Below the pieces are notes generated by a model that did not search any database, had not been told where the DNA came from, and was given only the letters and a program-made list of their open reading frames with translations. This document shows positions 18,219-28,600 of a stretch of DNA of 64,000 nucleotides, piece after piece. Source of the DNA: a bacterium (GTDB lineage Bacteria; Planctomycetota; Planctomycetia; Planctomycetales; Planctomycetaceae); contig WGME01000003.1 of NCBI GenBank assembly GCA_016125225.1, positions 930,001 to 994,000 on the forward strand. The letters run 5' to 3'. Both the position numbers and the translations under genes were made by a program. The stretch's first letter is position 1; each line of letters starts with the position of its first letter.

Positions 18219-19061
18219 TCAATTCCACTGCGACAAAAGCCGCTCGGCGGCGTCGCGGTGGTAGATCAGAATTTCCTCGGCCTCTTCATCGGGGGCATGT
18301 TCGAGGCAATCGTTCAGTAGATCAACAGCAAGGCCCAGGCGATGAGACTTCATCGCCACCAGGGCCAGGTCACGCCGTTGATCGAAGCGATTCGGTTCCA
18401 GGGCGGTCAAACGGCGTTGCACTTTCCAGGTGGCTTCCCAGTCGTCCTGCTGCACATGAACCGATTTCAGGTTATTCAGCATGCGGATGATGATGTCGCG
18501 TGGCCGGGCTGGTTCGAGCATCGGTTCGATGTCATCGATCGGCAGTTCGGTCATTTCCGCGAGCCAGTCGAGACAACGGTCATACTTCAAGATCCGTCCC
18601 TGATTGAACGGGTCGACGAAGTACGTTTCTCTGGACCCATCGAAGCGTGCAAGAAAGTGCATCGGTGAGGCGACACCGGCCAAGTCGATTCCGGCGCGTT
18701 GAGCCACGGCGACATACACGACCGACAAACTGATCGGGATACCGACCCCGGTTTCGATCACCCGGTGAATGTAACTCGATTCGGCCCGGGAAAACGCCTC
18801 ACGGTCTCCATGCAGACCATGTGTCCCTGCAAGACAGCGGCCCATCGCCCGTAGCGTGTTTTTCTCGGTTCCCTGCAGCGAAATGGAGTGCCCGACTTCG
18901 GCGGCCCGGCGGTCGAGCCATTCCAATGTTCGGTCGAAAGTCAGTTGCGGATAGGCATCACGCGCGATCTCCAGCGAGGCCAGGACCACATCGACGTTCC
19001 GCTGACGGCTGAGTAACCGCCGGAACTCGCGATCTTCGGGAAAGTCCAATTCCAGCTGCAT
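18219..19061 (-). CDS. SirB1-family transglutaminase-like protein with TPR tail
   Basis: A 280-residue protein of the SirB1/YchA family (Transglut_core2). The family core is seen in the segment YIHRVIETGVGIPISLSVVYV, then GIDLAGVASPMHFLARF and YFVDPFNQGRIL. Catalytic Cys is not conserved in this family, and its members' role is not settled. The C-terminal part (NLKSVHVQQDDWEATWKV, then LTALEPNRFDQRRDLALVAM) forms TPR-like repeats. Start ATG 19061. It is divergent from pilT and convergent with sppA. No operon partner is visible. Confidence 0.85.
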   Translation of the reverse strand: MQLELDFPEDREFRRLLSRQRNVDVVLASLEIARDAYPQLTFDRTLEWLDRRAAEVGHSISLQGTEKNTLRAMGRCLAGTHGLHGDREAFSRAESSYIHRVIETGVGIPISLSVVYVAVAQRAGIDLAGVASPMHFLARFDGSRETYFVDPFNQGRILKYDRCLDWLAEMTELPIDDIEPMLEPARPRDIIIRMLNNLKSVHVQQDDWEATWKVQRRLTALEPNRFDQRRDLALVAMKSHRLGLAVDLLNDCLEHAPDEEAEEILIYHRDAAERLLSQWN

Positions 19062-19279
19062 CGCCGTTCAAAACCTTTTTCTACGCGCTGCGGGCATTGT
19101 AGGGGCTGTCCAAAACAGCGTCGATAGGGTTTCTGCCGGTTTGTCCGATTCGCTTCGGGGGAAAATCTGCAGACCCGGCTTGCGAGGCAACGGTTGGCTT
19201 CGGTTAGAATGCAGGCAGCCGGTTGTGCCGGGTTCCAGGTCGAACGTCAACGTCGCCATCTCCCTTTGGAGAAGTACCT

Positions 19280-20443
19280 ATGGGCGGTGCAGCCCCCGCA
19301 GCTCCCAAGTTCAATACCATCCGCCTGGGCACGCCCAACAACAGAGACTTGGCGGTCAACAAACTCTTCAAAGCCATTATTGAATTGAATGGCTCGGACC
19401 TGCACCTGCAAGTGGGCAAGCCAGCCATCATTCGTGTTCGCGGCACGCTCAAGCAGCTTGATATGCCACCCATCGGCGAAGAGCAGATGAAAGAGCTGCT
19501 TATGCCGATGATGGATGAACGTAACAAAGACATCTTCCTGACCACCGGCGGGGCGGACTATGCCCACGTCATGGATCACAAAGGCGAGACCTGGCGCTTC
19601 CGTGTCAACCTGTTTATTCAGCAGGGCAAAATGGGCATGGTCAGTCGTAAGGTGGAACGCAGCATTCCGAACTTCGAAGGCTTGTGGCTGCCTGCGATTC
19701 TGCGGGACCTGTGCCTGTATGACCAGGGCATGGTGTTGCTGGCCGGTGTGACTGGTTCCGGTAAGTCGACGACGATCGCATCGATGCTCGACTACATCAA
19801 CCACAACTTCATTAAGCACATTCTCACGATCGAAGATCCCGTCGAATTCGTTTACACGTCCGACAAGTGTCTTGTGAATCAACGTGAAATCGGTTGTGAC
19901 GTGGTCGACTTCCATACGGCCATGAAGCATGCCGTGCGCCAAGACCCCGACATTATGCTCGTGGGCGAAATGCGTGACCGCGAAACGTTTGAAACCGCCA
20001 TGCATGCCGCCGAAACGGGGCACCTGGTGTATGGAACGATTCACGCCTCATCGGCCCCGTCAACCATCGGCCGTATTCTCGACCTCTTCCCGCAGAGCAT
20101 GCACAATGCTCTGCGGAGCTCGATGGGTTTCAACATGAAGGCAATTGTCGCCCAGAAACTGCTGGCGACCATCGTCGACAAACCCCGCCGCGTGCCGATT
20201 CAAGAGATCATGATTTTTAACGGCACCATCCGCAAACTCATTCTGGAAAACGAAGACGAAAAGCTTCCCGCGGCGATTCGTATTGGTAAAGCCGAAGGCA
20301 TGCAGCAGTTCAACGATTCGCTGTATCACTTCCTGAAGATGGAATTCATCAACCGCCCAGACGCCTTCGAAATCTCCCCGAATGCCGAAGAGCTGAAGAT
20401 GATGCTCAAGGGCATCGACGTGAAAGGCCCGGGGATTCTGTAA
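19280..20443 (+). CDS. pilT: Type IV pilus retraction ATPase PilT
   Basis: A hexameric AAA-type ATPase that powers pilus retraction (twitching). It has the Walker A motif (GVTGSGKSTT), Asp box (TIEDPVEFVY), Walker B (DIMLVGEMRDRETFETAM) and His box (ETGHLVYGTIHA). The N-terminal PAS-like part (NGSDLHLQVGKPAIIRVRG) is typical of PilT. At 387 residues it is slightly longer than usual. ATG at 19280 is preceded by GGAGAAG; the frame is open 19 codons further but without a ribosome-binding site. It stands alone here. The pilus-type operon at 47.9-54.2 kb may supply the assembly side of the machine. Confidence 0.93.
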   Translation: MGGAAPAAPKFNTIRLGTPNNRDLAVNKLFKAIIELNGSDLHLQVGKPAIIRVRGTLKQLDMPPIGEEQMKELLMPMMDERNKDIFLTTGGADYAHVMDHKGETWRFRVNLFIQQGKMGMVSRKVERSIPNFEGLWLPAILRDLCLYDQGMVLLAGVTGSGKSTTIASMLDYINHNFIKHILTIEDPVEFVYTSDKCLVNQREIGCDVVDFHTAMKHAVRQDPDIMLVGEMRDRETFETAMHAAETGHLVYGTIHASSAPSTIGRILDLFPQSMHNALRSSMGFNMKAIVAQKLLATIVDKPRRVPIQEIMIFNGTIRKLILENEDEKLPAAIRIGKAEGMQQFNDSLYHFLKMEFINRPDAFEISPNAEELKMMLKGIDVKGPGIL

Positions 20444-20503
20444 GACGGAACCAGTTGTCATCGCGATGCCGCGCATAGCATTTTCCAAATGGAGTCAATC
20501 GGC

Positions 20504-20758
20504 ATGTCTGCCACACTCCTCGATCAGGTGATTGAACCAGTCTCGGAATGCTTAACGCAGGCATCCGCTCGCAAGATTGTTGACTTGCGTGCTACTCCCG
20601 ATATGCAGGCCCGCGTCGATTATCTGGCAACTCAAGCAAATCAGGGCGGGCTGACGGATGAAGAGCGCTCCGAATACGATCGCTATCTGGCGGCATTCCA
20701 CCTGGTCACATTGCTACAGATTGAGGCACGCAAGCTGCTTGATGAATCGGCCGCTTAG
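20504..20758 (+). CDS. Small helical protein paired with an HNH nuclease
   Basis: An 84-residue protein, mostly helical and acidic (DLRATPDMQARVDYLATQAN, then LTDEERSEYDRYLAAFHLV). No domain was recognised. The ATG at 20504 has GGAG nine bases upstream; an ATG at 20489 is also possible. It ends two bases before the HNH nuclease gene, so the pair is an operon. The arrangement of a small acidic protein directly before a nuclease would fit an accessory or inhibitor role, but this is inferred from position only. Confidence 0.6.
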   Translation: MSATLLDQVIEPVSECLTQASARKIVDLRATPDMQARVDYLATQANQGGLTDEERSEYDRYLAAFHLVTLLQIEARKLLDESAA

Positions 20759-20760
20759 CC

Positions 20761-21174
20761 ATGGATGCTGCGACACGAGAGTTTGTTCACACTCGATCTC
20801 GGCATCGTTGCGAATACTGTCTGCTCCTGCAGTCATCTGCTCCATTTCTAACATTTCATGTTGAACACATCATCGCCTCACAGCACCTGCAGGATGATGG
20901 TATCGATAATCTGGCGTTGGCCTGTCCCGATTGCAATCGGCATAAAGGCCCCAATCTGAGTTCGGTCGATCCACTCACTCTGCAAATCGTTACGCTGTTT
21001 CATCCAAGGCGAGAACGGTGGACAGACCATTTCAGCGTCGTCAATGCCAACATTGCCGGGCTCACGCCCATTGGTCGTGCCACAGCAAAACTGTTGCGAT
21101 TTAACGATCCGGAAAGGCTAGCCATCCGTGAGGCTCTGCAACAAATGGATGAGTGGCCACCGCATCGTCATTAG
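20761..21174 (+). CDS. HNH endonuclease
   Basis: A 137-residue HNH nuclease of the beta-beta-alpha-metal fold. The motif is spread as RCEYC (zinc knuckle), HVEHIIASQH (His-His pair) and DNLALACPDCNRHKG (Asn, second CxxC and final His). These single-domain HNH proteins are common in planctomycetes and cyanobacteria, and the substrate is usually unknown. The C-terminal 50 residues are a conserved tail (VDPLTLQIVTLFHPRRERW). It is translated from an ATG two bases after the upstream small gene. Confidence 0.85.
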   Translation: MDAATREFVHTRSRHRCEYCLLLQSSAPFLTFHVEHIIASQHLQDDGIDNLALACPDCNRHKGPNLSSVDPLTLQIVTLFHPRRERWTDHFSVVNANIAGLTPIGRATAKLLRFNDPERLAIREALQQMDEWPPHRH

Positions 21175-21205
21175 GCAAAGTCTTTTCTTCAGATGAGGTG
21201 TCGGA

Positions 21206-22006
21206 TCAGCGAAAGAGTTCCGACTTCCACACGCCGAGCTTGTTCAGCCAGAACAACCACAGCACCTGTAATGTCCGCCAGCCGTAGGTGACGCTGCGGC
21301 GGAAGTTGATGCTGCTCATTTCGTCGAAGTAACGCACAGGAACCGGGATGTCGCCGACTTTGAAACCGTAGGTCACGGCCTGGGCGAGGAACTGGCTGTC
21401 GAACACAAAATCGTTGGAGTTCTTTTCCCAGGGAATCTGCTCAAGCACGCTGCGATGATAGGCCCGGAAGCCGCTATGAAAGTCGCCGAGGTTCTGTCCC
21501 AATGCGACATTCTCGATGAAGGTCAGAATGCGGTTGGCAATGTATTTGTAACGGGGCATGCCGCCGCGCAAGGCTTCGGCACGCGTACGAATGCGTGAAC
21601 CCAGCACCACATCGCAGATGCCCAAACGGATAATTTCGATGGCGACGGGAATCAACCGGCTGTCGTATTGATAATCGGGATGGATCATCACGATGTAATC
21701 GGCACCCGATTCCAGTGCCCGGCGGTAACACGTCTTCTGGTTTCCGCCGTAGCCCAGGTTGTGTTCATGCCGAATCACCGACAAACCCAGCCGCTCCGCG
21801 ACGGCCACGGTGTCATCCGGGCTGCAATCATCGACGACAAGAACTTCATCGACGGTGCCGGGGGGAATATCCGCCACGGTCAGTTCGATGGTGCGGGCGG
21901 CCTTATAAGCCGGCATCACCGCGATGGTTTTGCCGGGTCGCGGACGTTCCTCGGCACGGGCCTGTTCCTGGACTGTGGCCAAGGTATGCGGGACAGTCGT
22001 ACTCAA
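21206..22006 (-). CDS. GT2 glycosyltransferase, DPM1-like
   Basis: A family 2 glycosyltransferase with the start [15 protein letters not shown], the nucleotide-binding [10 protein letters not shown] and the DxD-like [10 protein letters not shown] segment. This subgroup resembles dolichol/polyprenyl-phosphate mannosyl- or glucosyl-transferases that lack the C-terminal membrane pair. At 266 residues it is complete. It differs from the GT2 at the left edge of the window, which has two membrane helices. Donor and acceptor are not predictable. It is convergent with the HNH gene and lies 53 bp beyond the end of the small zinc-finger-like gene. Confidence 0.85.
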   Translation of the reverse strand: MSTTVPHTLATVQEQARAEERPRPGKTIAVMPAYKAARTIELTVADIPPGTVDEVLVVDDCSPDDTVAVAERLGLSVIRHEHNLGYGGNQKTCYRRALESGADYIVMIHPDYQYDSRLIPVAIEIIRLGICDVVLGSRIRTRAEALRGGMPRYKYIANRILTFIENVALGQNLGDFHSGFRAYHRSVLEQIPWEKNSNDFVFDSQFLAQAVTYGFKVGDIPVPVRYFDEMSSINFRRSVTYGWRTLQVLWLFWLNKLGVWKSELFR

Positions 22007-22059
22007 ACCGTAGGCTTTCTCTCAGAAACCGGAACCAACTGGCAAGGAATTGCGGCCTG

Positions 22060-22488
22060 TTAAGAATGCCCGCGCCCCGAGGCCTTGTGCAAGTGTCCGA
22101 CCGAAGTCGCGAAAATCTTTTCGACGCGCGACCTCGTCTGAGCATCTTCCCGGGTCTGCAGGTCGCTGACATTCGCCGCACAATACCGGCATCCGATCAC
22201 GTCGAGATGAAATTGCAGATACTCACGGAATTCCCCGTGAATCTGATCATGCAAAAAGGCCTGCCAGGTCGTTCGGTTCGGGCAACTGACATGGCGTTGC
22301 CGCCAGATCGCACCCAGGCTGACCGGTCCAATATCGTAGTCCGCCAGGAGGGATCGCAGGCGATGTTGCAGTGGTGTTGATGACCGCAACGCGGTTTCCA
22401 CTGCCACGGACTGATCGAGCGGCAAGGTCTCTTCGATGTAGGCTACGAGTTGCTGATCGGTGAATGCTGATGGCATCGTCACAGTCAC
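22060..22488 (-). CDS. Small CxxC protein coupled to surE
   Basis: A 142-residue protein with no recognised family. The N-terminal helix pair (FTDQQLVAYIEETLPLDQSVAVETAL) recalls anti-sigma factor N-termini. A possible metal site is H-x5-C-x2-C in FHLDVIGCRYC. Its GTG start at 22488 overlaps the surE stop, so the two are translationally coupled; an ATG at 22476 is the alternative. The coupling with surE suggests a shared stress or nucleotide-related role, but nothing in the sequence proves it. Confidence 0.6.
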   Translation of the reverse strand: MTVTMPSAFTDQQLVAYIEETLPLDQSVAVETALRSSTPLQHRLRSLLADYDIGPVSLGAIWRQRHVSCPNRTTWQAFLHDQIHGEFREYLQFHLDVIGCRYCAANVSDLQTREDAQTRSRVEKIFATSVGHLHKASGRGHS

Positions 22489-23318
22489 CTCATCTCTTCA
22501 GAATCGGGTGAGTTTCCAGCTTGCCTGGGCGGATGCAGTTTTTTCCATGCGGGAAAGTTTTCGATGGCCTGTTCGGTTAACCGCTCGTGGTCGGTCAAAT
22601 CATACCGCAACGGGGTAATGGTAATCCGACCCTGCTGCATTGCCTCCAAATCCGAACCGGGATCGGCATGTTGGCTGCGAATCGGTTCCCAGCCGGTCCA
22701 GTAATAAGCGCGACCACGGGGATCGAGTCGGCGTTCGACAGTTTCACTGTGTCGCCGGACCCCCATCGTGGTGAATTCGATTCCCGTTGGCCAGTCGGGT
22801 TGATTCGCGGGGAAATTGACGTTCCACAACGCGCCGGCTGGCGATGTTTTCCACAGGTCCCGGGCAATCACCACGGCTTTTCGTGCTGTGGCCGCATAAT
22901 CGGGCGGGGTATCGAGCCATTGAGAAAGAGCAATGGACGTGATGCCAAACACCGCTCCCTCGATGGCGGCTGCGACGGTCCCCGAATACAGCACGTTCAC
23001 GCCGATGTTGCATCCCGAGTTGATTCCGCTGAGGATCACATCGGGTTTTTCCGGGCAAATCGCGAGAATTCCGAGTCGCACGCAATCGGCCGGGCTCCCT
23101 TCCACACGCCAGCCAAAGAACTCACCATTGCGATATTCCCGATGCGGCAACAGCGGGTGCAGATAAGTAATCGAATGCCCGACTCCGCTTTGTTCCATGG
23201 CTGGGGCGACGACGGTGACGTCGCCCCAATCTTCCAGCGCATCGCGGAGCGCGTGCAATCCGGGGGCGTGAATGCCATCATCGTTCACAAGCAGGATGCG
23301 TGGTCGTTCTGCGGTCAT
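22485..23318 (-). CDS. surE: 5'/3'-nucleotidase SurE
   Basis: Metal-dependent phosphatase acting on nucleoside 5'- and 3'-monophosphates, associated with stationary-phase survival. The metal-binding residues are in NDDGIHAPG (Asp-Asp), SGVGHSITY (Ser) and SGINSGCNIG (Asn). At 277 residues the length is typical. The ATG at 23318 opens directly onto the first strand (RILLVNDDG). The downstream gene overlaps by four bases. No regulatory site was recognised upstream; the divergent MobA-like gene begins 76 bp away. Confidence 0.95.
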   Translation of the reverse strand: MTAERPRILLVNDDGIHAPGLHALRDALEDWGDVTVVAPAMEQSGVGHSITYLHPLLPHREYRNGEFFGWRVEGSPADCVRLGILAICPEKPDVILSGINSGCNIGVNVLYSGTVAAAIEGAVFGITSIALSQWLDTPPDYAATARKAVVIARDLWKTSPAGALWNVNFPANQPDWPTGIEFTTMGVRRHSETVERRLDPRGRAYYWTGWEPIRSQHADPGSDLEAMQQGRITITPLRYDLTDHERLTEQAIENFPAWKKLHPPRQAGNSPDSEEMR

Positions 23319-23394
23319 GCGGGTCTCAAAACCTGACAGTTGTCTCTACTGACTGTAGCGAGGAACCGTTCTGGCGACCACTGCCGATGGTCTG

Positions 23395-24054
23395 GTGACG
23401 ATGTCTGTAACGTACAACTCCGCCCCACGGATCTTTGCCATCATTCCCGCTGCCGGGTTGAGCTGCCGCATGGGGCAGCCAAAGCTGTTGATGCCCTGGG
23501 CTGAGACCACGGTGATCGGGCAGTTGCTGCGCACTTTGGAATTGCCTTGGATCACGGCCCGATTTGTCGTCGTGCGGAAAGGGGATGTGGCCCTGCGGGC
23601 CGAAGTGGAATCGCATGGGGCGATGGTCGTTGCCCCTGAAAGTGATCCCGTCGACATGCGGGCCAGCGTCGAAGCGGGGTTGCGGTTTGTTCGAAAAGCT
23701 TATGCCCCGACAGATGATGATGCCTGGCTGATGCTGCCGGGCGATCAACCGGCGATCACGGTGGCAGTGTTGGAGCAGCTCTATCAGGTCTGGCAAACGC
23801 GGCATCCCCGATATCTGGTGCCGACGGTGAACGGTCGCCGGGGTCACCCTTTGATGGCCTGGTGGGATTCGGTCAATGACATCGAGCGGCTACCTGACTC
23901 GGTGGGCCTGAATCAGCTTCTGCGGCAAGCCCCCGCTGAAGTGCTCGAAATGCCTGTGGTTGATGCGGGAGTACTACTGGATCTCGACTCGCCTGCCGAC
24001 TATCACCGGGCAATCTCAGAATCGGCCGATCAGAAAAGAACACAGCCGGGGTAA
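23395..24054 (+). CDS. MobA-like nucleotidyltransferase (NTP_transf_3)
   Basis: A 219-residue nucleotidyltransferase of the MobA/MocA type, which attaches a nucleotide to a small substrate such as a molybdenum cofactor. The signature is IIPAAGLSCRMGQPK (residues 14-28), followed by the metal-binding Asp in LMLPGDQPAIT and a GHPLMAW segment. No other cofactor gene lies nearby, so the substrate cannot be set; related enzymes also act on sugar phosphates. Start is GTG 23395 or ATG 23401. It runs divergently from surE and converges with the secreted protein at 24098. Confidence 0.75.
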   Translation: MTMSVTYNSAPRIFAIIPAAGLSCRMGQPKLLMPWAETTVIGQLLRTLELPWITARFVVVRKGDVALRAEVESHGAMVVAPESDPVDMRASVEAGLRFVRKAYAPTDDDAWLMLPGDQPAITVAVLEQLYQVWQTRHPRYLVPTVNGRRGHPLMAWWDSVNDIERLPDSVGLNQLLRQAPAEVLEMPVVDAGVLLDLDSPADYHRAISESADQKRTQPG

Positions 24055-24066
24055 TACTCGGCTGTG
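24041..24066. terminator. Hairpin between convergent genes
   Basis: CACAGCCG and CGGCTGTG pair around a 10-base loop, overlapping the end of the MobA-like gene. There is no T-run, so this is a weak, possibly bidirectional, terminator. Confidence 0.35.
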
Positions 24067-24097
24067 ATGTGTCATCGATCGTAATCGGTGTTCCGGA

Positions 24098-24619
24098 TTA
24101 CTTCATGAAGAAGTCTGTCGGACCACGGAAGGTATAGTAGGGGTACTGCACCATGCCCGCCGGAGCCCCGTATTGCGGGTAGACCAGGTTTTCCGGCCAT
24201 TTGAATTCATAGGTCGTGTAGTGCTTCGGATGCGATTGGCAGTGCTTGCAGCCCGAAGGGGGGCAGGCGTTGCCGTATTGACAGTGAGGGCAGCCACCGC
24301 TTCCCGCTCCGCCATAGGTGTAAGCCTTGTGGCCGTGTGAGGTGTAGTAGCCTTCCGGACCCGCGTAGTAACCCCCTTCGTAACCGAAATTGTTATCGTG
24401 GAACTGCGGGAAAGTCTTATAGTCTTTGTGCTTGGACTTGGCGAATTCGCCATAGCCCGGACCAGAACCGATGAGCGGTCCCATGGTTTCAACGGGGGCT
24501 GTCGGGGTCGTCGGTGTGGGACTTTGTCCGCGAATGACCACGACGCCCGGTTCCGCCGCTGTGAGGGCAGAGGCCACGAGAGAGACAGTCAGCCAGGAGC
24601 AGCAGAACAGGCGGATCAT
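24098..24619 (-). CDS. Secreted Gly/Tyr/His-rich protein
   Basis: A 173-residue exported protein. The signal peptide (MIRLFCCSWLTVSLVASALTAAEP) is clear. The mature part is rich in Gly, Tyr, His and Pro and has a Cys-rich cluster (GGCPHCQ, CPPSGCKHC) that could bind metal or form disulfides. The C-terminus (PQYGAPAGMVQYPYYTFRG, then PTDFF) is typical of an uncharacterised planctomycete secreted family. No enzymatic motif is present. It is divergent from the isomerase at 24899 and stands alone. Confidence 0.65.
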   Translation of the reverse strand: MIRLFCCSWLTVSLVASALTAAEPGVVVIRGQSPTPTTPTAPVETMGPLIGSGPGYGEFAKSKHKDYKTFPQFHDNNFGYEGGYYAGPEGYYTSHGHKAYTYGGAGSGGCPHCQYGNACPPSGCKHCQSHPKHYTTYEFKWPENLVYPQYGAPAGMVQYPYYTFRGPTDFFMK

Positions 24620-24898
24620 GCGATATCCCTTATTGCACCTCGACGCGGTCGCTTGGCGAATGAGAGGAAGTTTCCACTTCCGTCAAAAGTCTTATCGGCG
24701 GATTGACCGTCAAGACACGAACCTTTCCTGCGATCTGCGCAAGTGGAATGCCAGGTAAGATCGGCAGACGTTGCAGATTTTCGCCAGTCGCGTTAAATTC
24801 CCAGCATGGCATGGTTTGGCCGAAATGGCCGGAATGTGTCGTAAGCTGAATGTTCTGAAGACTTTGTATACGATTGCATTACCACGGAGGGGGCAGGC

Positions 24899-25642
24899 GT
24901 GTTTCTCGCCGTTTCGACTCATTGTTTTGGCCATCAGCCATTTGCCGACACGTGTAGCCAGATTGTCGACCTGGAATACGACAAGATTGAACTCTGGTTC
25001 GATGAAGAAAATGGGCCGTTGCGTCCTTCGGAGATTGCACCGGCTCCCGAGAAATTTCTGGCGACCTATCGCGAGTTCACGCGGTTGATGCCGGTGGCCT
25101 TTCACTGCAAAGACGACCCGGGTTCCGAGTATTTTGAAGGCCTGTGTCGACTCGGGAAGCTGCTCAAGATCACGCAGATGACTCTGCCCGCGGGGGTGCT
25201 GGGCACGCCCTTCAATGAGGAAATCGATCGCCTGCGGAGTCGGTTGGCCATTGCCAACGCGGCCGGTATGCGGCTCTCTTTGAAGACTGAGAACGGCCAC
25301 TTGACCGAAGATCCGCAGACGGCGGTGGAACTTTGTCAGGCTGTGCCGGGATTGGGAATCACCCTCGACGTCAGCTATTACATGTGCGGCAAATACGCGA
25401 ATCTGTCGTACGACGGACTCTTTCCTTACGTCTATCACACGCATCTGCGCGATTCGACCGGGAATAACCTGCAGGTCCCGGTGGGACTGGGGGAAATCGA
25501 TTACGCCCGGATCATCTCGCTCTTAAAAAAGTACAACTACCAGCGAGCCTTGTCGGTCGAACTGCTGCCGGAGCTGATGGGCGACTGCGATCGTTCGCTG
25601 GAAATGCGCAAAATCCGCATGCTGCTGGAAACGTTGCTGTAA
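24899..25642 (+). CDS. Sugar phosphate isomerase/epimerase-like TIM barrel
   Basis: A 247-residue xylose isomerase-like TIM barrel (AP endonuclease 2 superfamily). Metal ligands are suggested by the LSLKTENGH (Glu), LGITLDVSYYM (Asp), YHTHLRDS (His) and ALSVELLPE (Glu) strands. This places it among planctomycete sugar epimerases. The start is GTG at 24899, with a GGAGGGGG tract upstream. It has no operon partner: the next gene is convergent. Substrate unknown. Confidence 0.8.
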   Translation: MFLAVSTHCFGHQPFADTCSQIVDLEYDKIELWFDEENGPLRPSEIAPAPEKFLATYREFTRLMPVAFHCKDDPGSEYFEGLCRLGKLLKITQMTLPAGVLGTPFNEEIDRLRSRLAIANAAGMRLSLKTENGHLTEDPQTAVELCQAVPGLGITLDVSYYMCGKYANLSYDGLFPYVYHTHLRDSTGNNLQVPVGLGEIDYARIISLLKKYNYQRALSVELLPELMGDCDRSLEMRKIRMLLETLL

Positions 25643-25663
25643 TCTGGTGGCGGTTCCCGCTGC

Positions 25664-28600
25664 TCAGCGAGGATTACCAATCAGGACGAAAGCCGCCCAG
25701 TAATGCGGATGGGCATAGGGCGATATCCGATTGCCGTTTGGTGGTGCCGTAGCCGCCACGGTTTGCAGCGGACGCCCTTGTTGCAACACGGACAGCATTC
25801 GCTGCTGTTCGACGTCTGTCAGCATTCGGAGCCATTGCTGCGCTTCATGCAGTGACTCGCTGACGGGCAGGGGTTGCGGCAAGTCGTCGCGGGCCCCCAG
25901 CAGGTTTTCATAGAACCGCGTCATTAACAAGGCCGTGGCCAGATCATCGACTTTCCAAAGTGATGACACGACCGACTGGCTGCCCGCCAGCAGCAGGGCC
26001 TGCGAAAAGCCGACATAACCTTCCGACGCGGTGAACCGTCCCAGAGCCGACTCACAAGCGGATAACGTGACCAGATCGGCCTGCAGATTCCAGGTCCGTA
26101 AAATCGTTTCCGCAGTCAGCTCACTGGGAGCCTCGTAACTTGGACCGGCACCAGCAACTCCGTCCGTCAATAATGGTTCATGAGCCAGGATGAGTCGCGA
26201 TCGCAGGGGCAAGTGCGGGTTGGCTTCGCCATGCGTGGCGAAATGTAGCCAGCGGTACTGCTGCAACACGTTTTCTTTCGCCTGATCGGCCAGCCAGGTC
26301 TGTTGGGCATCGGCTCCAAAGCGGAGCGTGATCGGTTCGTGCTGTCGTTCACATGCCGCGGCAATGGCTTGAACTTCCTGACGGGTACCGGGCAGCGGTG
26401 ACCACCGGGCAGCCGTCTGCAACGTGCCACTCTGGTCCGCTGGCAGGAACTCGGGATCGCCAATCGCGAGTAATCCCTGAGCCGCAGTTGAGGACCGGGC
26501 TTGTGTGCGTTGCTGCAGCCAGACCGAGATGGCTCCCGATGGCAGATAAACCACGCGCTGCTGGAACTCGGCAAAGAGATTAATCGGAACACCTTGCAGC
26601 CCCGGTGAGGGCATGACCAACAGCGTGCGGACCGCAGGGCCATCTGCCGTTTCGGCCAAAGCTGCGGCAAGCGGTTTCCAGACGATGTTACGCATCTGTG
26701 CGATCAGTGGTTGTAATTCCACCAGCGGAGTGAAGTCGGTCCGTGCGATGGCGTCTCGCAACCGCGTCGCCAGGTCAGCAAATTCTCCCTCTGCCAGGGG
26801 AATCCAGACGGGCTTTCCTGGGGGTCTTAAAACAACGCCCCAGTGTTGGGGGACTGTCGTAGGAATCGCATCGCTGCGGCTGACCCATCCGATGATGGCT
26901 TCATCGTGGTTCAGCGACTGCTGTAGCGTTGCGAGGTCGAGATCAATGCCCGGCATTTCCTGTGAGGACTGCAGAAAGCGTTGCTTCAGTTCGACCAGTT
27001 CTGCCAACAACCGATCTTCCTGCTGACGGAGTTGGACGATGGTCGTCGGTTCGACGACATCGCTGGTCCGCAGGCGGTCCAGTTGAGCGGTCACTTGGGC
27101 CAATTCGTCTTCCAGTTGACGCAACTCGGCCGAGGCTGCGGGCTGCAGCGTGCGTAATTGACGCAGAGCGACTTCTTCCCGAAGGCTGGCACCCAGAGAC
27201 CGCTGCCAGATGAACGCCGCGTCTGCTGCCTGTTGCTGGTTGGCCAGCAGAGTGACCAAACGAGCCGTCACCATGGCCGACTCGGACAATCCCACGGCAT
27301 CCAGCCCACGCACCCCGATGCGTGCCCGTGCCTGTTGCAGGCGTTCCAATGCCTGCCGATAGTAAGACGCGGCCGCTGAGAACTCTCGGTGCAATTCCGC
27401 GAGCAAACCCTGATCAGCAATCACCATCGCGGTTTCGACATGCCTGGGTCCAAATTGGATCTCGAAGGTTTTCAAGGCGGCAGACAACGACCCTTGTGCG
27501 TCATCGAGTTGGCCTAAGGCCATTTGACAGCGGGCCAGATGAAAGTGCGCGCGGGCCGTGGCATGGTGCTGGTCGCCGAGGGCTTGTTGTCTCAACTCGA
27601 CGACTGTTTGGAAATACTCCGCCGCCGTCGCCCAGTCGTGATCCAGTTCGGCATAACGGGCCGCTGTCTGCAGCAACGTGGCCAGCACGCGCGGCGGGGT
27701 CGAGGGGGTTGCACGGGCTCGCTCCAAAGCCTGATCGAGGAAGCCTTCAAATTGCTGACGTTCTTCCAGGGGAAGTTGCCGTGCCAGTTCGGCCAGATTT
27801 CCTTCCAGGCGGGTGACCACCGGGGCATCGGGGCCGAGGAGCGCGGTATAAATTTGCCAGGCCCGCAATGCCGACTGATGGGCCGTTAACGGCTCTCCCA
27901 GCAAGGCTTGAATTAGTGAGAGTTCATTCCAGGCCAGCGCCGTGAGAAGTTGCGGTGGAGCATCGGCCGCGGCAAGCACTTCGAGTTGCACGAGCGCTTT
28001 GCGACAGGCCACTTCCGCTTCCGCGAGCCGCCCCGAGTATCGCAATATAGCGGTCTCGGCGAGCCAGCTTTCGGCGACCGATGATTGACCCGCTTGTCCC
28101 TGGCTGACGGCCGCTGCTCGCCATGTCTGACAGAGCTGCGTGGCCTGATCCCAGTCCCCCTGCATTGTCCCGACTTGAACCCGCCCGGCGAGCGCTTCGA
28201 CATATAAAGCCATCCGATCGGGCGCTGAGTCGACAGGCGCGGCGGTCGCTTGCGTCAACCGTTCGACGTCTCGATAGAGTTGGTCCGCCGTGGGATAGTC
28301 TCCCCGGCGCTCGGCCAATTGCCCCTTGAGAAGGACCGATTCCAACCGCTGCAGGTTGGTCTCGGGCAAGGCAGCGAAACTTGCCTCGTCTTGCTGTAAC
28401 AGTTCACTCGCTGCGGTCAGTCGGTCCTGATTCAAACACCACCGGACCAGGAACAACTCCGACCACCGAGCCGCTTGCGGTTCCGGGAAATCGGGATCGG
28501 GTTGCAGATGCTTCAGCAGGCGGACGGCTTGACGCGCGGTGACATAGTCCTGTTGTTCGACGGCTGTGATGAGGACTTCGCTGACGCGAAACTCCAGTTC

